NCBI GenBank assembly: GCA_963665925.1
Contig: OY762511.1
Span: 1,426,001 to 1,490,000 of the forward strand
DNA length: 64,000 nt
DNA from: G963665925 sp963665925
Lineage (GTDB): Bacteria > Bacillota > Clostridia > Peptostreptococcales > Acidaminobacteraceae
Reading direction: 5' to 3'
Position numbers and translations under genes: made by a program. The stretch's first letter is position 1. Each line of letters begins with the position of its first letter. The notes beneath the pieces are model-generated. The model did not search any database. It was not told where the DNA came from and worked only from the letters and a program-made list of their open reading frames with translations. This document shows, one piece after another, positions 48,590 to 59,783 of this stretch.

Positions 48590-48899
48590 AGAAAAAATGT
48601 ATATCTTTGGAATAACGGTACTTTTTGCGCTGTTGGTGGTTAAATCCTTCATACTGGACCCTGCAAAGGTAACCGATGCAAATGAACTGGAGTTTGCGAA
48701 CTGGGTCGAGCAGCGTATTGAAGAGGACTATGACGGATTCTTGTATGACAATCATATTGTGGTCACCCGCCTTGTTTCTGTAAAAACGAAAACCGAGGAT
48801 GGAGAGGAACTGTATGTTGGAAAAGTAAGACGCTACTTTTTAGGTGTGGTTCCGATGAGCGACAGATATATCAAGGAGAATGTTACGAATTTTGAGTAG
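48579..48899 (+). CDS. Small membrane-anchored protein of unknown function
   Basis: I do not recognise this product. One membrane segment near the N-terminus (residues ~8-24, FGITVLFALLVVKSFIL) is followed by about 80 soluble residues, probably outside the cell: VEQRIEEDYDGFLYDNHIVVTRLVSVKTKTEDGEELYVGKVRRYFLGV. Its frame overlaps the end of mrnC. AAAGGATGG best serves the ATG at 48579, with an ATG at 48567 as alternative. It sits inside the cysS-mrnC-rlmB cluster and is likely co-translated. Confidence 0.78.
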   Translation: MNRREKMYIFGITVLFALLVVKSFILDPAKVTDANELEFANWVEQRIEEDYDGFLYDNHIVVTRLVSVKTKTEDGEELYVGKVRRYFLGVVPMSDRYIKENVTNFE

Positions 48900-48915
48900 C
48901 GATGAGGAGTGCTGT

Positions 48916-49656
48916 ATGAAAGGGATTATTGAAGGTAGAAATCCTGTAATTGAAATATTGAAGTCTGGGCGTGATGTGGATAAGATCCTTGTTGCCAAGG
49001 GGAATAAAGAAGGTTCCATCCATAAGATCATCGCCATGGCAAAAGAAAAGAAGATACCCGTTCAAGAGGTTGACCGCAGGAAGCTTGACCAGATGGCAGA
49101 GTCAGACAACCATCAGGGTGTCATGGCCTATGTGGCGGCTTATGAGTATGGAGATTTGGATACGATTCTGAATGCGCTTGAAGATAAGGGTGAAAATCCT
49201 TTTTTAGTAATATGCGATGAAATCAACGATCCGCACAACTTGGGCAGTATCCTAAGAACGGCCAATGCAACGGGCGTTCATGCAGTCATCATTCCCAAAA
49301 GACGTTCGGTGGGACTGACGGCGGTGGTTGCCAAAACCAGTGCCGGGGCCTTGGAATATACACCTGTGTGCAAAGTCACCAATCTGGTAAATACCATGAA
49401 GGCGCTCAAGGAGCGAGGCATCTGGATTGTCGGCGCAGATATGGATGGCGAGAACTTCCATTTCGAACAGGACATGCTGGGCAAGCTTGCCATCGTGGTT
49501 GGCAGTGAAGGCAAGGGCGTGAGCAGACTTGTAAAGGAAAACTGCGATTTTCTGGTGCGTATTCCTATGTCTGGAGAAGTTACATCCCTAAACGCCTCGG
49601 TAGCTGCATCGGTGCTGATGTATGAGGCAGTTCGCCAAAACCATGGAAAGAAGTAA
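48916..49656 (+). CDS. rlmB: 23S rRNA (guanosine-2'-O)-methyltransferase, RlmB/TrmH family
   Basis: SPOUT-fold methyltransferase that modifies 23S rRNA (Gm2251 in E. coli). It has the N-terminal substrate-binding domain (IIEGRNPVIEIL, residues ~3-14) and the knotted domain with DEINDPHNLGSILRTA, SEGKGVSRLV and RIPMSGEVTSLNASVAASVLMYE. The frame is open from 48880, but GAGGAG just before 48916 sets the start at that ATG. 246 residues. Confidence 0.93.
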   Translation: MKGIIEGRNPVIEILKSGRDVDKILVAKGNKEGSIHKIIAMAKEKKIPVQEVDRRKLDQMAESDNHQGVMAYVAAYEYGDLDTILNALEDKGENPFLVICDEINDPHNLGSILRTANATGVHAVIIPKRRSVGLTAVVAKTSAGALEYTPVCKVTNLVNTMKALKERGIWIVGADMDGENFHFEQDMLGKLAIVVGSEGKGVSRLVKENCDFLVRIPMSGEVTSLNASVAASVLMYEAVRQNHGKK

Positions 49657-49767
49657 CTTGAAGTTCGTTTTTCAAAGCGCATGAAAGCGAAAGGAATGCA
49701 TAAATACACAGCTAGCTGAAAAAACCTTCAAAAGCTTGGAAGACAGGGAAAAGAGACCCCCTAAATC

Positions 49768-49796
49768 TTGACGCTAAATTGCCATTGGGTTATAAT
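49768..49796 (+). promoter_or_regulatory. sigH promoter
   Basis: TTGACG, 17 bases, TATAAT. Behind it, TCAGCTAGTT occurs twice (49810 and 49827) with a seven-base gap in the leader; an earlier copy of the complementary CTAGCTGAAAA lies at 49712. The nature of these repeats is unclear. Confidence 0.85.
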
Positions 49797-49857
49797 GGAC
49801 ACAGGCTTTTCAGCTAGTTCTATATCAGCTAGTTTCAATGGTCAGGGGGGATTTGCC

Positions 49858-50499
49858 ATGGAACCATGTGTGCGTGTGGGCGACATTACAGCATATGAGG
49901 ATCTGTTGGAAGAAGAAGTCGTTGCGCTTGCACGTGACGGAGACGATAAGGCATCGGAATACCTGATCAAAAAGTACAAGAATTTTGTACGGGCAAAGGC
50001 GCGTTCGTATTTTCTAATTGGCGCTGATCGGGAAGACATAATTCAGGAAGGCATGATTGGGCTTTTTAAAGCAATTCGTGATTTTAGAGCTGAAAAGATA
50101 TCTTCCTTCAGGGCTTTTGCGGAATTGTGCATTACACGCCAGATTATTACGGCCATTAAAACAGCAACAAGGCAAAAACACATACCTCTTAACTCGTATG
50201 TATCTCTGAACAAACCAATATATGATGAGGAATCCGAGCGCACGCTCATGGATGTTCTCGCGGGAGCCAGGGTCCTTGATCCGGAAGAATTGATTATTTC
50301 CCGTGAGGAAGTACATAGTATTGAAACAAAGATTGGTGAAGTTCTGAGTGACCTTGAACAAGAGGTGCTGTCAGACTATCTTCAGGGGAAATCTTACCAG
50401 GAAATTGCCGAGCATCTAGATCGTCATGTAAAATCGATTGACAATGCCCTGCAGCGGGTAAAACGAAAACTGGAGAGGTTTCTTGAAGTGAGGAACTGA
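49858..50499 (+). CDS. sigH: RNA polymerase sigma factor SigH (sigma-30)
   Basis: An alternative sigma factor of the SigH family, which drives early sporulation and competence genes in Bacillus. Sigma-2 region: NFVRAKARSYFLIGADREDIIQEGMIGLFKAIRDF. Region 4 ends with QEIAEHLDRHVKSIDNALQRVKRKLE. The frame opens at 49768, which is in fact the -35 box; AGGGGGG before 49858 fixes the true start. 213 residues. It is followed by tRNA-Thr after 22 bases, without a terminator. Confidence 0.94.
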   Translation: MEPCVRVGDITAYEDLLEEEVVALARDGDDKASEYLIKKYKNFVRAKARSYFLIGADREDIIQEGMIGLFKAIRDFRAEKISSFRAFAELCITRQIITAIKTATRQKHIPLNSYVSLNKPIYDEESERTLMDVLAGARVLDPEELIISREEVHSIETKIGEVLSDLEQEVLSDYLQGKSYQEIAEHLDRHVKSIDNALQRVKRKLERFLEVRN

Positions 50500-50521
50500 C
50501 TGGAAAAGCGAAGTAGGATCT

Positions 50522-50598
50522 GCCCATGTAGCTCAGGAGGTTAGAGCGTCGCCTTGGTAAGGCGGAGGCCGGCGGTTCGAGTCCGCTTGTGGGCTCCA
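50522..50598 (+). tRNA. tRNA-Thr (anticodon GGT)
   Basis: Full cloverleaf with encoded CCA. Anticodon stem TCGCC / GGCGG encloses TTGGTAA, so the anticodon is GGT, reading ACC/ACT. It lies 22 bases behind sigH and 46 before tuf, with no separate promoter visible. Confidence 0.98.
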
Positions 50599-50644
50599 TT
50601 AATGAAAACGAAGATTAAAGCATTCTTTAAGGAGGAATTAAGAA

Positions 50645-51835
50645 ATGGCTAAGGCTAAGTTTGAAAGAAATAAGCCACACGTTAACATTGGTACAATCGG
50701 TCACGTTGACCACGGTAAAACAACACTTACAGCAGCAATCACTAAGGTACTGTTTGACAAGTACCAACTGGGTGAGAAGGTTGACTTCGAAAACATCGAC
50801 AAGGCTCCAGAAGAGCGTGAGCGTGGTATCACAATCTCTACTGCACACGTTGAGTACGAAACTCCAGCGCGTCACTACGCACACGTTGACTGCCCAGGCC
50901 ATGCCGACTACGTTAAGAACATGATCACAGGTGCAGCACAGATGGACGGATCTATCCTAGTTGTATCTGCAGCAGACGGTCCAATGCCACAGACTCGTGA
51001 GCATATCCTTCTGTCTCGTCAGGTAGGCGTACCTTACATCGTAGTATTCATGAACAAGTGTGACATGGTTGATGACGAAGAGCTGCTAGAGCTAGTAGAA
51101 ATGGAAATCCGTGAGCTGCTATCTGAGTATGACTTCCCAGGCGATGACACTCCAATCATCCAAGGTTCTGCACTTAAAGCTCTAGAAGGCGATGCAGAGT
51201 GGGCTGAGAAAATCATCGAAATGTTCGACATCATCGATGAGTACATCCCAACACCAGAGCGTGACGTAGACAAGCCATTCCTAATGCCAGTAGAGGACGT
51301 ATTCTCAATCACTGGCCGTGGTACAGTTGCTACAGGTCGTGTTGAGCGTGGTGTAATCAACGTATCAGAAGAAGTAGAAATCGTTGGTCTTTCAGAAGAA
51401 AAACGTAAAGTTGTTGTAACAGGCGTAGAAATGTTCCGTAAGCTTCTTGACTCAGGACAAGCAGGCGACAACATCGGCGCACTACTACGTGGTGTACAAA
51501 GAACTGAAATCGAGCGTGGACAAGTACTTGCTAAGCCAGGTTCAGTAAACCCACACACTAAGTTCGAAGCACAAGTATACGTACTGAAGAAAGAAGAAGG
51601 CGGCCGTCATACTCCATTCTTCAACAACTACCGTCCACAGTTCTTCTTCAGAACAACAGACGTAACAGGCGCAATCTCACTACCAGAAGGCACAGAAATG
51701 TGTATGCCTGGCGACAACATCGAAATGGTTGTTGAGCTGATCGCACCAATCGCAGTAGAAGAAGGCCTAAAGTTCTCTATCCGTGAAGGTGGACGTACAG
51801 TAGGCGCTGGTTCTGTAATTAAGATCATGGAATAA
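50645..51835 (+). CDS. tuf: Elongation factor Tu
   Basis: GTPase that carries aminoacyl-tRNA to the ribosome. GTP motifs GHVDHGKTTLTAAI (residues ~19-32), DCPGHADYV (~81) and NKCD (~136) are all present. The 396-residue length is typical. ATG behind AAGGAGG. Probably transcribed with sigH and tRNA-Thr from upstream. Confidence 0.99.
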   Translation: MAKAKFERNKPHVNIGTIGHVDHGKTTLTAAITKVLFDKYQLGEKVDFENIDKAPEERERGITISTAHVEYETPARHYAHVDCPGHADYVKNMITGAAQMDGSILVVSAADGPMPQTREHILLSRQVGVPYIVVFMNKCDMVDDEELLELVEMEIRELLSEYDFPGDDTPIIQGSALKALEGDAEWAEKIIEMFDIIDEYIPTPERDVDKPFLMPVEDVFSITGRGTVATGRVERGVINVSEEVEIVGLSEEKRKVVVTGVEMFRKLLDSGQAGDNIGALLRGVQRTEIERGQVLAKPGSVNPHTKFEAQVYVLKKEEGGRHTPFFNNYRPQFFFRTTDVTGAISLPEGTEMCMPGDNIEMVVELIAPIAVEEGLKFSIREGGRTVGAGSVIKIME

Positions 51836-51898
51836 TCCTGAAAACTGATTTCGAGAGTATCATTATTATAGTAAGAATGATGACATGATTTAAATGAA

Positions 51899-51923
51899 GA
51901 GGGCTGGGAAAACCTAGCCCTCT
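51899..51923 (+). terminator. Hairpin after tuf, weak terminator or processing site
   Basis: Stem AGAGGGCTGGG / CCTAGCCCTCT with loop AAAA. Only ACTT follows, so termination is likely partial. Confidence 0.6.
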
Positions 51924-51985
51924 ACTTGTCTGAATGGAGCATGAAACATCTTCTTTAAAGCAGAAAATGGACTCAGAAAAAATGA

Positions 51986-52014
51986 TTGACACGCTTATCG
52001 GTTTGTGATAGGTT
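51986..52014 (+). promoter_or_regulatory. Probable promoter for rpmG-secE-nusG
   Basis: TTGACA, 17 bases, TAGGTT. The -35 is perfect, the -10 only moderate. Confidence 0.55.
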
Positions 52015-52105
52015 AAGTTAGTGATGTTATAGTGGTGTATGTTGTGCGTAGACACATACGGCATAGATTATAAATACTAAATAATCTGAGTTAGGAGGTG
52101 TCAGG

Positions 52106-52255
52106 ATGAGAGTGAAGATCACGCTGGCATGTACAGAGTGCAAGCAGAGAAATTACAACACGACTAAGAATAAGAAAACGACTCCAGATCGTGTTGAAAT
52201 CAAAAAGTACTGCAAGTTCTGTAAGAAACACACAAGCCATAAAGAAACGAAGTAA
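52106..52255 (+). CDS. rpmG: 50S ribosomal protein L33
   Basis: A 49-codon gene with ATG behind TTAGGAGGTG. The product begins MRVKITLACTECKQRNY and has two CxxC pairs (CTEC and CKFC), the zinc-binding form of L33. It occupies the usual place before secE. Confidence 0.95.
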   Translation: MRVKITLACTECKQRNYNTTKNKKTTPDRVEIKKYCKFCKKHTSHKETK

Positions 52256-52303
52256 GTCGTCTAGGTAACGCAGACAAAAATCATTCCGAAGGATGTGAAG
52301 AGA

Positions 52304-52507
52304 GTGGCTGCACAAACAGATGCGCAAAAGAAAAGCAGTACGAACTTCTTTAAAGGTGTACGTGCTGAACTTAAAAAAGTAACATGGCCAAATAAAGATG
52401 AGCTTCTGTCATATACAACAGTTGTTCTCGTTATCTGCGGACTGTTGACTGCAGGTATTTGGGTTGTTGATTCAATCTTTAACAACCTGCTTAAGTTGGT
52501 TATGTAA
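52304..52507 (+). CDS. secE: Preprotein translocase subunit SecE
   Basis: Small membrane subunit of the SecYEG channel. It contains the conserved cytoplasmic helix FFKGVRAELKKVTWPNKDEL and one membrane segment. I choose the GTG at 52304 behind AAGGATGTGAAGAG; another GTG nine bases upstream is too close to the ribosome site. About 67 residues. Confidence 0.94.
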   Translation: MAAQTDAQKKSSTNFFKGVRAELKKVTWPNKDELLSYTTVVLVICGLLTAGIWVVDSIFNNLLKLVM

Positions 52508-52567
52508 CGACAGTATTAACATGGGAGGGCGGAGTCTTTCGTCATCTTATGATGGAGGCTAGGATCT

Positions 52568-53092
52568 ATGTCTGAAAGAGAAGCGAAATGGTATGTTGTC
52601 CATACGTACTCTGGACACGAGAACAAGGTAAAAGCAAATATCGAGAAGATCGTGGAAAACAGAGGCATGGAAGACATAATCCTCGAAGTAGCTGTTCCCA
52701 CTGAAGAAGTCGTAGAGGTTAAGAACGGCAAGAAAAAGACGAAATCCAAAAAGATTTTCCCGGGCTACTGCATCGTGAAGATGATTATGACGGATGAATC
52801 TTGGTATGTTGTTCGAAACACCCGCGGTGTAACTGGTTTCGTTGGACCGGCATCAAAACCGATCCCACTTACTGACGAAGAAGTGGTGAACATGGGCATT
52901 GAGGAAAGACAGGTTGTCGAGATCGATGTGGTTGTCGGTGACATGATTCGAGTTGTATCTGGGCCGTTCGATACGTTCGAAGGCGTTGTTGAAGAAATTC
53001 ATCCAGAAAAACAATCTTTGAAGGTTCTGATATCAATGTTTGGCCGTGAAACGCCAGTAGAACTCGAGTTTTCACAAGTTCAAAAGCTGTAA
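52568..53092 (+). CDS. nusG: Transcription termination/antitermination factor NusG
   Basis: Binds RNA polymerase and links it to ribosomes. N-terminal NGN domain (KWYVVHTYSGHENKVKANIEK, residues ~6-26) and C-terminal KOW motif (VVGDMIRVVSGPFDTFEGVVEEI). 174 residues. Confidence 0.97.
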   Translation: MSEREAKWYVVHTYSGHENKVKANIEKIVENRGMEDIILEVAVPTEEVVEVKNGKKKTKSKKIFPGYCIVKMIMTDESWYVVRNTRGVTGFVGPASKPIPLTDEEVVNMGIEERQVVEIDVVVGDMIRVVSGPFDTFEGVVEEIHPEKQSLKVLISMFGRETPVELEFSQVQKL

Positions 53093-53142
53093 TGGCTTGA
53101 ACATATATCAATTGTTATTTTAATTTTAAGGAGGTGTAACGC

Positions 53143-53568
53143 ATGGCTAAGAAGGTTATGGGTCTGATCAAACTTCAGATTCCTGCAGGTAAGGCTACTC
53201 CAGCTCCACCGGTAGGTCCTGCACTGGGTCAGCACGGCGTTAACATTATGCAATTTACTAAGGAATTCAATGCGAGAACAGCGGATCAAGCTGGTATGAT
53301 TATTCCTGTAGTAATCTCTGTTTATCAAGACAGATCTTTCTCTTTCATTACTAAAACGCCACCGGCTGCAGTACTGATTAAGAAAGCATGTAACATTCAA
53401 TCAGGTTCTGGTGTACCAAACAAGGACAAGGTTGCAACAATTTCTAAGGCTAAACTTCAGGAAATCGCTGAACTGAAAATGCCTGATCTAAATGCTGCAT
53501 CTGTAGAAGCTGCAATGCGCATGATCGCAGGTACTGCACGTTCTATGGGCGTTCTTGTAGAAGAGTAA
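53143..53568 (+). CDS. rplK: 50S ribosomal protein L11
   Basis: Part of the GTPase-associated centre. It begins MAKKVMGLIKLQIPAGKATPAPPVGPALGQHGVNIM, with the proline-rich motif bound by thiopeptides. 141 residues; ATG behind AAGGAGGTG. Confidence 0.99.
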   Translation: MAKKVMGLIKLQIPAGKATPAPPVGPALGQHGVNIMQFTKEFNARTADQAGMIIPVVISVYQDRSFSFITKTPPAAVLIKKACNIQSGSGVPNKDKVATISKAKLQEIAELKMPDLNAASVEAAMRMIAGTARSMGVLVEE

Positions 53569-53627
53569 TTTTTTTCGATCCTCGTGGGAGGAATAAACCG
53601 CTATTACCACAAAGGAGGTAAAGTAAT

Positions 53628-54320
53628 ATGGCAAAGCAAGGTAAAAGAGCTGCTGAAGCTGCTAAGCTAGTGGATCGCACTAAGCTTTATGAAACAGCTG
53701 AAGCTATCTCTGTAATGAAGCAAACTGCTAAAGCTAAATTCGATGAGACAGTTGAGCTTCACATTAAACTAGGCGTTGACGGTCGTCACGCTGACCAGCA
53801 GGTTCGTGGTGCAATCGTACTGCCACACGGCACTGGTAAATCTAAAAAAGTTCTCGTAGTTGCTAAAGGCGAGAAGGCTGAAGAAGCTAAAGCTGCAGGC
53901 GCAGATTTCGTAGGCGCTGAAGATATGATTCAAAAAATCCAAACTGAAAACTGGTTTGATTTCGACGTTCTTGTTGCAACACCTGACATGATGGGTCTTG
54001 TTGGTCGTCTGGGCCGTGTTCTTGGTCCTAAAGGCCTTATGCCTAACCCTAAGTCTGGTACAGTAACATTTGATATCGAAAAAGCTGTAAACGAAATCAA
54101 AGCAGGTAAAGTTGAATACCGTCTAGACAAGACAAACATCGTTCACGTTGTGATCGGTAAAGTTTCTTTCGAAGACGAAAAACTTTCTGAGAACCTTTCT
54201 GCACTAATGGAAGCGCTTGTTAAAGCTAAGCCAGCTGCTGCAAAGGGTACTTACCTGAAGAGTGTTACTATGACAAGCACTATGGGTCCTGGTATCAAGC
54301 TGAATGCTACACAATTCTAA
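53628..54320 (+). CDS. rplA: 50S ribosomal protein L1
   Basis: Forms the L1 stalk next to the E site. It shows ETVELHIKLGVDGRHADQQVRGAIVLPHGTGK and the C-terminal TMTSTMGPGIKL. 230 residues, in the usual order after rplK. ATG behind AAAGGAGG. Confidence 0.99.
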   Translation: MAKQGKRAAEAAKLVDRTKLYETAEAISVMKQTAKAKFDETVELHIKLGVDGRHADQQVRGAIVLPHGTGKSKKVLVVAKGEKAEEAKAAGADFVGAEDMIQKIQTENWFDFDVLVATPDMMGLVGRLGRVLGPKGLMPNPKSGTVTFDIEKAVNEIKAGKVEYRLDKTNIVHVVIGKVSFEDEKLSENLSALMEALVKAKPAAAKGTYLKSVTMTSTMGPGIKLNATQF

Positions 54321-54339
54321 TTTAATTCCGAAATTAGAC

Positions 54340-54368
54340 TTGACAACCAAGCGACTATAACATATAAT
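54340..54368 (+). promoter_or_regulatory. rplJL promoter
   Basis: TTGACA, 17 bases, TATAAT: a consensus promoter between rplA and the L10 leader. Confidence 0.9.
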
Positions 54369-54379
54369 ATGCTTGTTTG

Positions 54380-54510
54380 AAAAATGAATACACACCGTAG
54401 ACAGTAGGTGCTTATAGCTTAATTTCCTACCGAGGTATTAATAAATGCGTTCGTGAACTAACATGAGCCAGCCTCTCTACATTTTATTAATATGGAGAGG
54501 CTGTTTTATT
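54380..54510 (+). promoter_or_regulatory. L10 leader (ribosomal protein L10-L12 autoregulation)
   Basis: The leader before rplJ contains ACCGAGGTATTAATAA and GTGAACTAACATGAGCCAGC, as in known Gram-positive L10 leaders, and ends with a terminator-like stem CAGCCTCTC / GAGAGGCTG followed by TTTT (54469-54507). Excess L10-L12 complex should bind the leader and favour the terminator. Confidence 0.8.
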
Positions 54511-54546
54511 GATGCCAGAAAACTGCTTTTTTAAGGAGGTGGACTG

Positions 54547-55050
54547 ATGTCAAGCAATCTAGATCGTAAGAAGGCGATTGTTGAAGAAATCAAAGAAAAA
54601 TTTGAAGGCGCTCAATCAGCAGTAGTAGTTGATTACCGTGGTCTTACAGTTGAGCAGGTAACGGATCTTCGTAACAAGTTCCGTGAAGCTAACGTAGAGT
54701 ACAAGGTTTACAAAAACAACCTTGTGAAGATCGCAATCCAAGGTACTGAGTTTGAAGGCCTTTCTGCAGACCTGACAGGCCCGAATGCTATCGCATTTGG
54801 TATTGAGGATGCAGTTGCTCCAGCAAAGATCATTAAGGAATTTGCTAAAACTAACGACAAGCTGGAACTGAAATCAGGCGTTGTAGAGAAAGTTTACTAC
54901 AACCATGATATGATTCTGGAAATTGCCAACCTTCCATCAAAGGAAGAACTTATTGGCCGTTTCATGGGTTCTATCAAGGCTCCTGTTTCAAACTTCGCTT
55001 ACTTCCTATCAAACCTGATGGAAAAGATGGAAGAAGGCGCAGAAGCGTAA
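54547..55050 (+). CDS. rplJ: 50S ribosomal protein L10
   Basis: Anchors the L7/L12 dimers to the ribosome. It begins MSSNLDRKKAIVEEIKEKFEGAQSAVVVDYRGLTVEQ and ends in the helix that binds L12. 167 residues; AAGGAGGTG precedes the ATG. Confidence 0.98.
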   Translation: MSSNLDRKKAIVEEIKEKFEGAQSAVVVDYRGLTVEQVTDLRNKFREANVEYKVYKNNLVKIAIQGTEFEGLSADLTGPNAIAFGIEDAVAPAKIIKEFAKTNDKLELKSGVVEKVYYNHDMILEIANLPSKEELIGRFMGSIKAPVSNFAYFLSNLMEKMEEGAEA

Positions 55051-55110
55051 TATCTTATAAATTTAAAAAACTTATTTGTGTAACATATGAATATCGGAGG
55101 TGTTCTTAAA

Positions 55111-55476
55111 ATGACTAAAGATCAAATCATTGAAGCGATTAAGGGTATGTCTATCCTTGAAATCAAAGAACTGGTAGAAGCATGTGAAGAAGAATTTGGC
55201 GTATCTGCATCTGCACCAGTAATGGTAGCTGCTGGCGCTGCTGGCGGTGCTGCTGCTGAAGAGCAAACAGAATTCGACGTAATTCTTTCATCTGCAGGCG
55301 CTAAGAAAATCGGCGTAATCAAGGTTGTTCGTGAAATCACAGGTCTTGGCCTGAAAGAAGCGAAAGCTCTAGTTGACGGTGCTCCTGGTACTGTTAAAGA
55401 GCAAGCTTCTAAAGAAGAAGCAGAAGAAATTAAAGCTAAGCTTGAAGAAGCTGGCGCTGTAGTAGATCTTAAGTAA
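55111..55476 (+). CDS. rplL: 50S ribosomal protein L7/L12
   Basis: The stalk protein that recruits GTPase factors. N-terminal dimer helix, alanine-rich hinge (VMVAAGAAGGAAA) and C-terminal domain with GLGLKEAKALVDGAPGTVKE. GGAGGTG sets the ATG at 55111; the frame opens 24 bases earlier. 121 residues. Confidence 0.98.
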   Translation: MTKDQIIEAIKGMSILEIKELVEACEEEFGVSASAPVMVAAGAAGGAAAEEQTEFDVILSSAGAKKIGVIKVVREITGLGLKEAKALVDGAPGTVKEQASKEEAEEIKAKLEEAGAVVDLK

Positions 55477-55497
55477 TCTAGTTACGGTGTGTTCATT

Positions 55498-55536
55498 GCG
55501 GCGGCTAGGAGTACCATGCTCTTGCCGTCGCTTTTT
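55498..55536 (+). terminator. Terminator/attenuator after rplL
   Basis: Stem GCGGCGGCTAGGAG / CTCTTGCCGTCGC with five T residues. It should end most rplJL transcripts before rpoB. Confidence 0.88.
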
Positions 55537-55678
55537 ATAATAACTTTGGACTAGTCTAAAGTTTTTTTTAATGCTTAGATTTTACCCCAAAATATTGAAG
55601 TGCACAGTTGCGGTTCGAAGGCGAATGCTGCAGTTCTGTATTGATGGGAGAGTGCTGAGAATTGGCATGAATACGTGG

Positions 55679-55740
55679 TAAGTATTTACTTGGATGGGAA
55701 ACTGTCTACAAGTAAATTGCCCGTCTAAGTAAATATTTAT
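55679..55740. repeat. Inverted repeat in the rplL-rpoB spacer
   Basis: TAAGTATTTACTTGGATGGG (55679-55698) is complementary, with a few mismatches, to CCCGTCTAAGTAAATATTTA (55720-55739). It lies about 90 bases before the rpoB promoter and is not followed by a T run. Confidence 0.65.
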
Positions 55741-55825
55741 TACACATGACATTCCAACAACAGATTTTTCGGAAGATGTTTCGCTGACCACATGTGGTTT
55801 GGAAATAAAACCAAAAAAGTTACTG

Positions 55826-55854
55826 TTGACACGCATAGCTAAGTGTAGTATCAT
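55826..55854 (+). promoter_or_regulatory. rpoBC promoter
   Basis: TTGACA, 17 bases, TATCAT. It gives rpoB its own promoter besides read-through from rplJL. Confidence 0.85.
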
Positions 55855-55859
55855 TTTAT

Positions 55860-56124
55860 AATGCCATACGTATGTGAAGTTGATATTAAAATCGGGGACA
55901 TATCGCTTTTTTGGCGTTTTTTGTGTTTTGATTTGTGACTTTATGTATATGTATATATAGTTAGTGCCAAAGTGTTAAACTGCAGGTCCCGAAGATCTAA
56001 TGTGGGAGAGTCAGGAAACACGAGGCTCGGTTTAATGTAGGTTAAGGGAAGTCTCCCTAAGAATAATATGATGAATTTTCATCCACGGAGCCTTTAATTA
56101 TTTAGCATGAGGGGTGAAGTTTTA
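55860..56124 (+). other. Long untranslated leader of rpoB
   Basis: About 260 bases without a gene, from the promoter to the start codon. It contains T-rich tracts (55906-55930) and short self-complementary parts such as GGGAAGTCTCCC (56047-56058). I recognise no known riboswitch in it. Confidence 0.5.
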
Positions 56125-59757
<3,633 letters not shown>

Positions 59758-59783
59758 CTCTGATCGGAAGGGAGAGGTAGCCC

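Noticed and set aside
55582..55854. 90-codon minus-strand open frame before rpoB
   Set aside because: It covers the rpoB promoter and the inverted repeat, and has no ribosome site or known relative.
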